A DNA stretch of 64,000 nt from Bacteroidaceae bacterium (GTDB lineage: Bacteria > Bacteroidota > Bacteroidia > Bacteroidales > Bacteroidaceae): contig JAGAAS010000076.1 in assembly GCA_017615125.1 (NCBI GenBank), forward strand, positions 1 through 64,000, written 5' to 3'. The translations under genes were made by a program, and so were the position numbers. Shown here piece by piece: positions 8,932 through 16,818 of this stretch. The notes below the pieces were generated by a model. The model did no database searches, was not told the DNA's origin, and saw only the letters and a list, made by a program, of their open reading frames with translations. Each line of letters starts with the position of its first letter. Position 1 is the stretch's first letter.

Positions 8932-8995
8932 TATGAAGAAGGGAAAAAATTTTTTCCCTTCTTCATACGGCGAGATTCCTTCTCGAAAAATTTTT
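8932..8995. repeat. Dispersed repeat copy with a perfect 36-bp palindrome
   Basis: Positions 8932-8967 form a perfect palindrome (18-bp arms, no loop; each arm reads TATGAAGAAGGGAAAAAA). It runs straight into the dispersed core CATACGGCGAGAT at 8964-8976 and the tail TCCTTCTCGAAAAATTTTT. The same core recurs at 11655, 39680 and 39701 and, inverted, at 33545 and 55717. It follows the methyltransferase gene by about 90 bases and may also end transcription. The rest of the gap 8840-9233 shows no gene; a TAnnTTTG-type box (TATATTTG, 9135-9142) lies 91 bases before the next gene, with no good -33 element. Confidence 0.7.
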
Positions 8996-9233
8996 ATTTG
9001 TTCTCCAAATTTCTTTATGGACAATTGGCACCCTCTGAGAGTTTGCAGATAACCTGCTGGAAAGCGCCCGAAAGATTTTTCACAGAATCAGCGAGGAAAA
9101 AATCGTTTTCATTCGCACAATGTGTTTTTTTCTTTATATTTGCGGCAACTTTCAACACAGCAGGAAGGTGCTTTTCCGAAAGCTGCCCCGAAAGTATCCG
9201 AGAGAAAGAGTATTAACCTAATATCCGACAAAA

Positions 9234-9767
9234 ATGAAAAAGTACGCAATCATTGTCATCGACATGCTGAACGACTTTGTCACGGGCCCTATCGCAGACC
9301 CCAGAGTCAACCACATCATCGAACCCATCAAGAACCTTTGCGAGAAGGCCCGCGGGCTGGGCATCCCGGTAATCTACGCTAACGACAGCCACACGCCGGA
9401 AATCGACAAGGAGTTCAAGGTTTGGGGCCCTCACGCCGTTGAAGGCACCAAGGGCGCCGAAGTTATCGACGAGCTCAAGCCACAGCCCGGTGACTACATC
9501 GTTCCAAAGAAGACCTACAGCGCCTTCTTCAGCACCACGCTGGAGCTGCTGCTGCGCGAGCTGGGCGTTGACACCGTAGTCATCACAGGCTGGCAGGCCG
9601 ACTGCTGCTGCCGCCACACCTCAGCCGACGCCTTCTTCCGCGGATTCGACATTGTCGTCCCGAAAGAGACGACCGACACCACCACCGAGGAGGGCTACGT
9701 GGGCGGACTGGAATATATCAAGACCATCTACGGAGCTACCATCTGCAGCGTAGAAGACCTGTTCTAA
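9234..9767 (+). CDS. Isochorismatase-fold cysteine hydrolase (nicotinamidase-like)
   Basis: 177 residues, the usual length of the family. The catalytic triad is visible: Asp10 in IVIDMLNDF, Lys93 in PKKTYSAFF and Cys125 within GWQADCCCRHTSADAF. These features place it in the isochorismatase/nicotinamidase superfamily, which hydrolyses amides (nicotinamide) or vinyl ethers through a cysteine nucleophile. The usual metal-ligand motif of nicotinamidases, DxHxxxH, is only partly seen (NDSHTPEIDKEF), so nicotinamidase activity is uncertain. The three adjacent cysteines 124-126 are odd; by alignment the middle one is catalytic. It is a cytoplasmic single gene with a hairpin downstream. Confidence 0.8.
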   Translation: MKKYAIIVIDMLNDFVTGPIADPRVNHIIEPIKNLCEKARGLGIPVIYANDSHTPEIDKEFKVWGPHAVEGTKGAEVIDELKPQPGDYIVPKKTYSAFFSTTLELLLRELGVDTVVITGWQADCCCRHTSADAFFRGFDIVVPKETTDTTTEEGYVGGLEYIKTIYGATICSVEDLF

Positions 9768-9792
9768 GCCTTCGCGACAGACCTCCCATCCG

Positions 9793-9836
9793 AAAGGCAG
9801 CATGAGGCATCCTCGTCGCTGCCTTTCCGCTTCTTC
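9793..9836 (+). terminator. Hairpin terminator candidate
   Basis: AAAGGCAGC (9793-9801) pairs with GCTGCCTTT (9828-9836), and the interior contains a second short stem, GAGG with CCTC. There is no long U-tract after it, so termination efficiency is uncertain. It lies 26 bases after the hydrolase gene. Confidence 0.5.
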
Positions 9837-9959
9837 TGCCCCATTCTTGCCTCACCCATTTCCCAAAAACCGGCAGGCAGACTTCTGCGAAAAAAAAAAT
9901 TCCTCTTTAGAGGAAGAGAGGCGGAAAATAAAAAATCGTAAAAATTTCTTCATTTTTTC

Positions 9960-9990
9960 TTGCACATTAAAAATATCACCCCTACCTTTG
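9960..9990 (+). promoter_or_regulatory. Predicted promoter of the trp leader transcript
   Basis: TTG at 9960-9962, 20 bases, then TACCTTTG at 9983-9990 fit the Bacteroidetes promoter consensus. The leader peptide begins about 14 bases after the expected transcription start. Confidence 0.65.
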
Positions 9991-10011
9991 TCGCGAAATT
10001 AAAACGAAAAG

Positions 10012-10068
10012 ATGAAACAGTATAGCACTTTCTGGTGGTGGCGCTCGTTACAACTCAAGCAGTCGTAA
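10012..10068 (+). CDS. trpL: trp leader peptide with three consecutive Trp codons
   Basis: An 18-codon open frame reads MKQYSTFWWWRSLQLKQS and stops with TAA at 10066-10068. Three TGG codons in a row (10033-10041) in such a short peptide, just after a promoter and before a terminator hairpin and a tryptophan synthase gene, are the signature of transcription attenuation by ribosome stalling when charged tRNA-Trp is scarce. The symbol follows the function-based convention; the peptide is not homologous in sequence to the enterobacterial one. A Bacteroidetes trp leader motif has been described by comparative genomics, and this is likely to belong with it, though I cannot confirm that here. Confidence 0.85.
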   Translation: MKQYSTFWWWRSLQLKQS

Positions 10069-10101
10069 GGGGTGTACAGCCGTTGTGCCAATCAGAATAC
10101 A

Positions 10102-10142
10102 CAAGGAGCTCAGCCGTGATACGACTGAGCTCCTTGATTTTT
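10102..10142 (+). terminator. trp attenuator (Rho-independent terminator)
   Basis: A perfect 12-bp stem (CAAGGAGCTCAG at 10102-10113, CTGAGCTCCTTG at 10125-10136), 11-base loop, followed by ATTTTTA. It sits between the leader peptide and trpB. Two short upstream pairings, GTGTA (10072-10076) with TACAC (10098-10102) and TTGTG (10083-10087) with CACAA (10100-10104), touch the foot of the terminator's 5' arm and could compete with it. I found no long, clear antiterminator. Confidence 0.85.
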
Positions 10143-10177
10143 ACGACAACATTTGTTTAACTTAATACATTACAATT

Positions 10178-11554
10178 ATGAAAGAGAAGATTCCTTACAA
10201 AATTTACCTGAACGAGAATGAAATTCCGACTCAGTGGTACAACCTCCGTGCCGACATGAAGACGAAGCCTGCTCCGCTCATTCACCCAGGCGACGGACAC
10301 GCGCTGACACTAGAGGAGATGAACCCCATCTTCTGCGAGGAGCTCAACAAACAGGAACTCGACAACGACACCCGCTACTTCGACATCCCCGAGCCCGTGC
10401 TGGAGTTCTACAAGATGTACCGACCTTCTCCCCTCGTACGCGCCTACTTCCTTGAGAGAGCGTTGGGTACTCCCGCGAAGATTTACTATAAGTTCGAGGG
10501 AAACAACACTTCCGGCTCACACAAACTCAATTCGTCCATCGCCCAGGCTTATTACGCAAAGGCACAAGGCCTGAAAGGCGTTACCACCGAGACGGGAGCA
10601 GGACAATGGGGTACGGCGCTCAGTATGGCTTGCGCTTACTTCAACCTTGACTGCAAGGTGTTTATGGTTAAGGTATCGTACGAACAGAAACCCTTCCGTC
10701 GCGAAGTGATGCGTACCTACGGCGCAACGGTAACGCCCTCGCCCAGCCAAACCACCAACGTCGGCAGGAAGATTCTGGCTGATCATCCCGGAACAGGAGG
10801 CTCGCTCGGCTGCGCCATTTCGGAAGCTGTCGAGACAGCTGTCACGAATCCCGGCTACCGCTATGTGCTCGGCTCCGTGCTCAACCAAGTACTCCTTCAC
10901 CAAAGCATTATCGGCCTTGAGGCACAGGCTGCGCTGAAGAAATACGACATCAAGCCCGACATCCTTATCGGCTGCCTTGGAGGAGGTTCGAACTTCGGAG
11001 GCTTCGCAGGACCCTTCCTCGGCGAAGTGCTGCGGGGCGAAGCAGACTACAAGTTCATCGGCGTAGAACCCGCCTCGTGCCCGAGCTTCACGAGAGGCAA
11101 GTTTGCCTACGACTTCTGCGACACAGGCATGATTTGCCCATTGGCAAAGATGTACACGCTGGGAAGCCAGTTCATCCCCTCTGCCAACCACGCAGGAGGC
11201 CTCCGCTTCCACGGAATCAGCCCCATCCTTGCGCAGCTCTATCACGACGGCTACTTCGAGGCACGCGCCGTTGAGCAGACGGCTGTCTTCGATGCTGCCG
11301 AGCAGTTTGCCCGCGCCGAAGGCATCCTCCCCGCTCCCGAGTCGAGTCACGCCATTCGCGTCGCTATCGACGAAGCCCTCAAGTGCAAGGAGACGGGCGA
11401 AGAGAAAACTATCGCCTTCAACCTCAGCGGTACGGGATACTTCGACCTTCTGGCTTACCAGCAGTTCAACGACGGCTCGATGACTGATGTCATCCCCAGC
11501 GACGAAGCTATCGCCGAAGGCCTCTCGAAGCTACCGAAGGTTGGTAACGAATAA
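10178..11554 (+). CDS. trpB: Tryptophan synthase beta chain, TrpB2-type, PLP-dependent
   Basis: 458 residues, longer than the usual TrpB1 (about 400) and matching the TrpB2 group with its extended N-terminus (NENEIPTQWYNLRADM). PLP is bound by Lys116 in NTSGSHKLNSS. The phosphate-binding loop is GCLGGGSNFGG (265-275), and ETGAGQWG and NLSGTGYFDL are other conserved parts. The enzyme joins indole and serine to form tryptophan; TrpB2 enzymes often work without TrpA, and no trpA lies beside it. Expression should be controlled by the leader peptide and attenuator just upstream, so it is made when Trp is limiting. A strong terminator follows 37 bases after the stop. Confidence 0.9.
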   Translation: MKEKIPYKIYLNENEIPTQWYNLRADMKTKPAPLIHPGDGHALTLEEMNPIFCEELNKQELDNDTRYFDIPEPVLEFYKMYRPSPLVRAYFLERALGTPAKIYYKFEGNNTSGSHKLNSSIAQAYYAKAQGLKGVTTETGAGQWGTALSMACAYFNLDCKVFMVKVSYEQKPFRREVMRTYGATVTPSPSQTTNVGRKILADHPGTGGSLGCAISEAVETAVTNPGYRYVLGSVLNQVLLHQSIIGLEAQAALKKYDIKPDILIGCLGGGSNFGGFAGPFLGEVLRGEADYKFIGVEPASCPSFTRGKFAYDFCDTGMICPLAKMYTLGSQFIPSANHAGGLRFHGISPILAQLYHDGYFEARAVEQTAVFDAAEQFARAEGILPAPESSHAIRVAIDEALKCKETGEEKTIAFNLSGTGYFDLLAYQQFNDGSMTDVIPSDEAIAEGLSKLPKVGNE

Positions 11555-11591
11555 TCTCCTCAATGGGGATAAAACCCTCGTTTTTCAGGAA

Positions 11592-11632
11592 GAGAAGGCA
11601 GCCCGCAAGGCTGCCTTCTCGCTTGTATTTTT
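11592..11632 (+). terminator. Intrinsic terminator after trpB
   Basis: A perfect 12-bp stem (GAGAAGGCAGCC at 11592-11603, GGCTGCCTTCTC at 11609-11620) with a 5-base loop CGCAA, followed by a T-rich run. Confidence 0.8.
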
Positions 11633-11640
11633 CCTTGTCA

Positions 11641-11722
11641 TTTTTTTCTTTCTTCATACGGCGAGATGAAGAAAGAAAAAAAATTTTTCCCTTCTCAAAA
11701 AATATTTTTTCCTTCTCCATAT
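11641..11722. repeat. Dispersed repeat copy, hairpin form
   Basis: Perfect 17-bp arms (11641-11657 and 11666-11682, made of T/C-rich and A/G-rich runs) enclose the loop ACGGCGAG, the centre of the dispersed core CATACGGCGAGAT. The stretch that follows, AATTTTTCCCTTCTC, is also typical of the other copies. The copy lies between the trpB terminator and porP. No Bacteroidetes -7 box was found between here and porP. Confidence 0.7.
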
Positions 11723-11788
11723 TTCATGCGCGCTAAAAACGGATACCAGGAAATATACTAAAAAGGACAATAATGCGTTTTAAAACTG

Positions 11789-12730
11789 ATGCGCACGCGA
11801 TTATATATACTCGTTTTCTGTCTGCTGGCGCTGGCTTCCCTCCCATCACAAGCGCAGTTCGACGTCCATTTCACTCACTATTGGGCGCTGCAGGGCTACT
11901 ACAATCCTGCCGTTGCCGGAGCTTCGGGAAGGATGAACATCCTGGGAACCTACAGCCTCCAGATGGCTGGATACACGAATGCGCCTGCTACGATGCTGCT
12001 TACCGCCGACTATGCGCTGCCGACGGAGGAGAAACGGCACGGAGTGAGCGCCGGGCTGCTGAGTGACAAGATAGGATTGTTCAACAATCAGCGCATCTTC
12101 GGAGGCTATGCCTACCGTATGCCGCTCTGGGGAGGAAACCTGGCGATGGGCGTTCATGCAGGCATCCTGGATCAGACTTTCGACGGGAGCAAAGTGAATG
12201 CAGAAGACACGAACGACCCTGTCTTGCCTTCGGCTTCCGTCGACGGAACAGCCTTCGACCTGAGTGCCGGCATCATCTACACAAGCCGCCAATTCTATGC
12301 AGGCATCGCCTCGATGCATCTCACGGCGCCGACGATAAAATTGGGCGAAACGAACGAAATAAACATCAAGCGCAGCTATTATTTTCAAGCCGGAGGCAAT
12401 ATCCGACTGAATAATCCGTTATTATCAGTACAGCCGTCGGTGCAATTTATGTCAGATCTCGTCTCCTGGCGAGCTGACATTACGGCACGCGGCACATATA
12501 CGTATGATGAGAAAAGCTACTATGTAGGATTGACGTACAGCCCGTTCACATCAGTAGCCTTGTTGCTTGGAGGAGAAATAAACAGCGTACGCTTCGGATA
12601 TGCGTACGAGCTATTCACAAATGGTGTAGGCCTTATTCAGGGAAGTCACGACCTGTTCGTAGGATATGTAATGGACCTGGATTTGGGAAAGAAAGGAAAG
12701 AACAAACATAAAAGTGTACGAATTTTATAG
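11789..12730 (+). CDS. porP: PorP/SprF-family outer-membrane protein of the type IX secretion system
   Basis: 313 residues with a signal peptide ending SLPSQAQ. The mature start FDVHFTHYWALQGYYNPAVA is the hallmark of the PorP/SprF family, and the rest is a series of beta strands with the family end HDLFVGYVMDLDLGKK, fitting an outer-membrane beta barrel. PorP-type proteins belong to the T9SS and work with the PorK-PorN complex; some family members also anchor secreted substrates to the surface. The gene is first in a porP-porK-porL-porM-porN cluster and its stop is one base before the porK ATG. The chosen ATG gives the signal peptide; another ATG at 11773 lies in a different frame. Confidence 0.88.
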   Translation: MRTRLYILVFCLLALASLPSQAQFDVHFTHYWALQGYYNPAVAGASGRMNILGTYSLQMAGYTNAPATMLLTADYALPTEEKRHGVSAGLLSDKIGLFNNQRIFGGYAYRMPLWGGNLAMGVHAGILDQTFDGSKVNAEDTNDPVLPSASVDGTAFDLSAGIIYTSRQFYAGIASMHLTAPTIKLGETNEINIKRSYYFQAGGNIRLNNPLLSVQPSVQFMSDLVSWRADITARGTYTYDEKSYYVGLTYSPFTSVALLLGGEINSVRFGYAYELFTNGVGLIQGSHDLFVGYVMDLDLGKKGKNKHKSVRIL

Positions 12731-12731
12731 C

Positions 12732-14159
12732 ATGAAAAAAGTCTTTTTGTTTACAACAGCTATCATCGCATTGCTTTTGACATCGTGCGCCGGCAGCGAT
12801 GCATCGATGGCCGGAGGCGAGCTGACAGGAGCCAACTCTCGCTCGTTCAGCGAGCCGGCACCCTTCGGGATGGTGCTCATCCAGCGCGGCTCCCTCAAAC
12901 TAGGCGAGGAAGAAACCGACAGCCTCTGGGGCTCAAGCGCGCCCTTCAGAGAGATCTCTGTCGAGTCCTTCTGGATGGATGACACCGAAATCACCAATGC
13001 CGAATACAAGCAGTTCATCAACTGGGTGCGCGACTCCATCATCCGCGAGCGACTGGCTGACCCTGCCTACGGAGGCGACGAAACCTATAAGATCGAAGAG
13101 GATAAGAACGGCGAGCCCATCAAGCCGTACCTGAACTGGAAGAAGGCCATCCCCTGGCGCAAGCCTACGGAAGACCAGAAGGTAGCTCTCGAGAGCATCT
13201 TCAAAATCAACCCCATCACCGGAAAGAAAGAGCTGGACGTAGAGCAACTCAACTACCGCTACGAGATCTACGACTATGCTCAGGCTGCCCTCCGCAAAAA
13301 CCAGCTCGACCCAACCAAGCGCGTTCGAAACACCGATACGAAGGTGAACGCCGATGAGGTTATCATGATTTCGAAAGACACCGCCTACATTGACGAGGAA
13401 GGCAACATCATCCGCGAAACCATCAACAGGCCTTTGACAGGTCCCTACGACTTCCTCAACACGTACATCATCAACATCTTCCCCGACACCACTTGTTGGA
13501 TCAACGACTTTACCAATGCCAACAATGAGATGTACATGCAGCTCTACTTCAATCACCCCAACTACAACGACTATCCCGTTGTGGGCGTAAGCTGGGAGCA
13601 AGCCAACGCCTTCTGCGCCTGGCGTACCGACTTCCTGCTACGCGGATTAGGCCCGCAAGCCAAGTATGTGCAACGCTACCGCCTGCCGACAGAAGCCGAA
13701 TGGGAGTTTGCAGCACGTGGAAAGGATGGCTCTCTCTTCCCTTGGCTCGAAGACGGCACCCACAGCGACGAGAGCTGCTATTATGCAAACTTCAAGCCCG
13801 AAAAAGGCAACTACACGAAAGATGGAAGCCTTATCACCACAAAGGTGGGCTCTTACAATGCCAACAGCAACGGGCTCTTCGATATGGCAGGAAACGTTGC
13901 TGAATGGACTTCAACGGTTTATACCGAAGCAGGCGTCCTGCAAATGAGCGACATCAATCCGGAGTTGTTCTATAACGCAGCTCCCGAGGATCCTTATTAT
14001 ATGAAAAAGAAAACTGTTCGTGGCGGTTCTTGGAAAGATCCTGAAAGGTTCATCCAATCTGTCAGCCGAGGCTATGAGTACCAAAACGAAAGCCGTTCCT
14101 ACATCGGATTCCGCTGTGTTCGTTCCTATGTTGGAACCAATAAGACTTCCAAACGTTAA
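12732..14159 (+). CDS. porK: T9SS lipoprotein PorK/GldK, FGE-sulfatase-like fold
   Basis: 475 residues counted from the ATG at 12732; this start gives a standard lipoprotein signal (LLLTSC) and begins one base after the porP stop. The body has a formylglycine-generating-enzyme-like fold: MVLIQRGSLKLG at the front, then MDDTEITNAEYKQFI, YRLPTEAEWEFAARG, GNVAEWTSTVY and VRGGSWKDPERF near the end. PorK with PorN forms the large periplasmic ring below the outer membrane in the T9SS. The extra stretch between the FGE parts (about 100-250) is usual for GldK. Two bases would be overlapping if the upstream in-frame ATG at 12714 were used, which would spoil the signal peptide. Confidence 0.92.
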   Translation: MKKVFLFTTAIIALLLTSCAGSDASMAGGELTGANSRSFSEPAPFGMVLIQRGSLKLGEEETDSLWGSSAPFREISVESFWMDDTEITNAEYKQFINWVRDSIIRERLADPAYGGDETYKIEEDKNGEPIKPYLNWKKAIPWRKPTEDQKVALESIFKINPITGKKELDVEQLNYRYEIYDYAQAALRKNQLDPTKRVRNTDTKVNADEVIMISKDTAYIDEEGNIIRETINRPLTGPYDFLNTYIINIFPDTTCWINDFTNANNEMYMQLYFNHPNYNDYPVVGVSWEQANAFCAWRTDFLLRGLGPQAKYVQRYRLPTEAEWEFAARGKDGSLFPWLEDGTHSDESCYYANFKPEKGNYTKDGSLITTKVGSYNANSNGLFDMAGNVAEWTSTVYTEAGVLQMSDINPELFYNAAPEDPYYMKKKTVRGGSWKDPERFIQSVSRGYEYQNESRSYIGFRCVRSYVGTNKTSKR

Positions 14160-14192
14160 TCCTCTTTCCAAAAATCCTAAATCTCACATAAA

Positions 14193-15209
14193 ATGGAAAA
14201 CGAAAAAAAGAGAAATATCATCACAAAGCTGCAAGACTATCTTGAAAGTGAACAAGGACAAAGGCTGTTGAACTACCTTTACAGCTGGGGAGCAGCTATT
14301 GTCATCGCAGGTGCTCTTTTCAAGCTCACCCACATCAAGGGAGCCGACCTGATGCTCTGGATTGGTATGGGAACCGAGGTGTTGGTGTTCTTCATCTCCG
14401 GCTTTGACCGTCAGGCCTCCACGATGGGAGGAGGAAAGAGCGAGGGTTCCGCCAGCGTCTCTGGTCCTGTTGTTATCGGAGGTGGCATTCCCCTCTCCGG
14501 CTCAGTAGGCGCAGGTGCTCCGGCAATAGATACAGACGCTATACCTGTCACAGCCAACGCTCCTGCAGGTAACGGGGGTAGTATCGATGCAGACGCTCTC
14601 TCAGCTATGGCAAACATCGCTGCTGCGAATGCCGCTGCTGCTGCCGCAAAGGCTGCGGCAGGAGGAGGAGCGAACATTGACGCGGAAGCTCTTGCTGCTA
14701 TGGCCAATATGGCAGCAGCCAATGTCGCTGCAGGAAACGCCGGCGCCACACCGACAGGCGAAGGCCAGCCCGTCCAGATCATTCCGGAAGGAACAGTCGT
14801 AGGCGCAGCCAACCAGCCCATCGTTATCGGAGAAGCACCTACGATCATCGGCGAGGGTGGCACCGTCAACATTCCCGAAGTGGAAAAGGTTACTACCGAT
14901 TATATCGATCGTCTGCATGATCTCTCGGAGATGCTGAACCATGTTGCTGAACAGATGAAGAACCTGGAAGGAAGCGCTGATGAAATGGAACGCCTCAGCA
15001 GGAACCTCACAAGCATCAACACCATTTACGAGCTGCATCTCAAGAGCCTGGGCAGCCAGATTGGCAACATCGATAACGTGAACGAACAAACGCAGCGAAT
15101 GGCAGACCAGATCGAAGAACTCAACTCGGTTTACAAGCGCATGCTGGAGTCTATGACCGTCAACATGGGCGTCCGTGGAACCGCTTCGGCACAGTCACCG
15201 GAAGAATAA
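14193..15209 (+). CDS. porL: T9SS inner-membrane protein PorL/GldL with an unusual Ala/Gly-rich insert
   Basis: 338 residues. Two transmembrane helices (about 27-45 and 52-70, with the glutamate of GMGTEVLVFF in the second) match GldL, which forms the proton-driven motor with GldM that powers T9SS and gliding. A cytoplasmic coiled-coil tail runs from about 231 to 325. Between them, residues about 76-230 are low-complexity Ala/Gly with near-repeats: AIDTDAIPVTANAPAGN (111-127), SIDADALSAMANIAAAN (130-146) and NIDAEALAAMANMAAAN (161-177). A typical GldL is shorter, so this insert looks lineage-specific. It begins 33 bases after porK. Confidence 0.92.
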   Translation: MENEKKRNIITKLQDYLESEQGQRLLNYLYSWGAAIVIAGALFKLTHIKGADLMLWIGMGTEVLVFFISGFDRQASTMGGGKSEGSASVSGPVVIGGGIPLSGSVGAGAPAIDTDAIPVTANAPAGNGGSIDADALSAMANIAAANAAAAAAKAAAGGGANIDAEALAAMANMAAANVAAGNAGATPTGEGQPVQIIPEGTVVGAANQPIVIGEAPTIIGEGGTVNIPEVEKVTTDYIDRLHDLSEMLNHVAEQMKNLEGSADEMERLSRNLTSINTIYELHLKSLGSQIGNIDNVNEQTQRMADQIEELNSVYKRMLESMTVNMGVRGTASAQSPEE

Positions 15210-15242
15210 CATCCATTTTCTCTTTATTATTAAAAAGGAATT

Positions 15243-16817
15243 ATGGCAAATTCATCAAAACGCGTAACCCCTCGTCAGAAGATGATCAATCTGATGTATG
15301 TGGTGCTCATGGCCATGCTCGCCATGAACGTTTCCAGTGATGTGCTCAACGGATTCACACTTGTGGACAACGGACTGGCACGAAGCACGGATAACGCCAC
15401 TCAGCAGAACGAAGCCATCTTCAACGATTTCGCCGCGCAAATGACCAAGAACCCCGAGAAGGTTCGCCCTTGGTTTGAAAAAGCGCAATACGTCAAACAC
15501 CTTTCGGACAGCCTCTTCAACTACTCCGAGGAGCTGAAGACACGGATTGTCGTGATGGCAGACGGAAAGAAGGGAAACGTACGCGACATCAAGAATAAAG
15601 AAAACCTCGAAGCAGCCACACAGGTTATGCTCAATCCTACATCGGGACAAGGACACAACCTCTACTCTTCCATCAACAACTACCGGGACGAGATCCTGGG
15701 CATGTTGACAGACAGCGTTCAAAGCGAAATCATCCGCGACAACTTCGATACGGAAGTGCCTGCCAAGGGTATTGCCCTCGGGAAGAACTGGGAGGAATAC
15801 AACTTTGAGAACATGCCTACCGCTGCCGCTGTCACCCTGCTGACAAAGCTGCAGAACGATGTGCGCAACGCCGAGTACGCTGTTCTCAACACCTTGAAGA
15901 CCAATATCGACGCCAGCGATGTCCGCGTGAATGAATTGGGCGCTTTTGTGATTCCCACCTCGCAGAATGTCGTACGCGGTGGACGTTTCTCTGCGCGCAT
16001 CGTGATGGCTGCTGTCGACTCCACCCAACGTCCCAACATCTACGTGGGAGGTAAGCTGGTTCAGACAGAAAACGGATGGTACGAGATACCTTGTAACAGC
16101 ACGGGAGAGTTCACGTTAGCCGGATACATTGAGACCACCGATGGCTCGGGAGATGCCGTGCGGCGTGACTTCTCACAGAAGTATACCGTCGTAGACCCCA
16201 TTGCTACCGTCAGCGCAAGCATGATGAACGTGCTCTACGCGGGATACGACAACCCCATTGCCGTATCCGTTCCTGGCGTCCCAGCCAACAAAGTGAGCGC
16301 CCGCATCTCCAACGGCAACGGCACGCTGAAAGCATCTGGCTCCGGATATATCGCTCGTCCCGCCAAGCTGGGAGAGGATGTCGTCATCTCCGTTTCCGCC
16401 GATCAAGGGGGACGAGTACAAAGCATGGGTGACTATAAGTTCCGTGTGCGACAGCTACCCGATCCTACGCCTATGATAGAATATGTGGATGCCAACGGAG
16501 TGACCCAGCGCTACAGGGGTGGTGGAAGTAAGATCCCCAAGCAGAGCCTGCTGAAATCGGACGGCATCATTGCAGCCATCGACGACGGACTGCTCAACAT
16601 CGGATTCAAGGTCCTCAGCTTCGAAATGGTTACCTTCGACAATATGGGTAACGCCATGCCTGAGATATCCGACGGAGCCAACTTCTCGTCGCGCCAGAAA
16701 GCAACCATGAACAAGCTACAACGCGGAAAGCGATTCTATATCAGTAACGTTAAGGCACAAGGCCCCGACGGAGTTCAACGCCAGCTGAATGCCTCATTGG
16801 AAGTAATACTCAATTAA
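15243..16817 (+). CDS. porM: T9SS inner-membrane/periplasmic protein PorM/GldM
   Basis: 524 residues. The start MANSSKRVTPRQKMINLMYV followed by a single membrane helix (VLMAMLAMNVSSDVLNGF) is the GldM signature. The remainder is the large periplasmic part, made of a helical D1 domain (about 40-220) and Ig-like beta domains to the end. GldM dimers cross the periplasm and contact the PorK-PorN ring, transmitting the force produced by the GldL-GldM motor. The gene follows porL by 33 bases and its TAA is one base before the porN ATG. Confidence 0.93.
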   Translation: MANSSKRVTPRQKMINLMYVVLMAMLAMNVSSDVLNGFTLVDNGLARSTDNATQQNEAIFNDFAAQMTKNPEKVRPWFEKAQYVKHLSDSLFNYSEELKTRIVVMADGKKGNVRDIKNKENLEAATQVMLNPTSGQGHNLYSSINNYRDEILGMLTDSVQSEIIRDNFDTEVPAKGIALGKNWEEYNFENMPTAAAVTLLTKLQNDVRNAEYAVLNTLKTNIDASDVRVNELGAFVIPTSQNVVRGGRFSARIVMAAVDSTQRPNIYVGGKLVQTENGWYEIPCNSTGEFTLAGYIETTDGSGDAVRRDFSQKYTVVDPIATVSASMMNVLYAGYDNPIAVSVPGVPANKVSARISNGNGTLKASGSGYIARPAKLGEDVVISVSADQGGRVQSMGDYKFRVRQLPDPTPMIEYVDANGVTQRYRGGGSKIPKQSLLKSDGIIAAIDDGLLNIGFKVLSFEMVTFDNMGNAMPEISDGANFSSRQKATMNKLQRGKRFYISNVKAQGPDGVQRQLNASLEVILN

Positions 16818-16818
16818 C

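Noticed and set aside
8905..9216. 103-codon open frame after the methyltransferase gene
   Set aside because: It consists largely of translated dispersed repeat (KKFFPFF-type runs) and lacks any motif; the frame is due to the palindrome.
14600..14760. Frameshift or assembly error in porL
   Set aside because: The Ala/Gly-rich stretch keeps the frame, and both ends of the protein match PorL, so it is a real insert.
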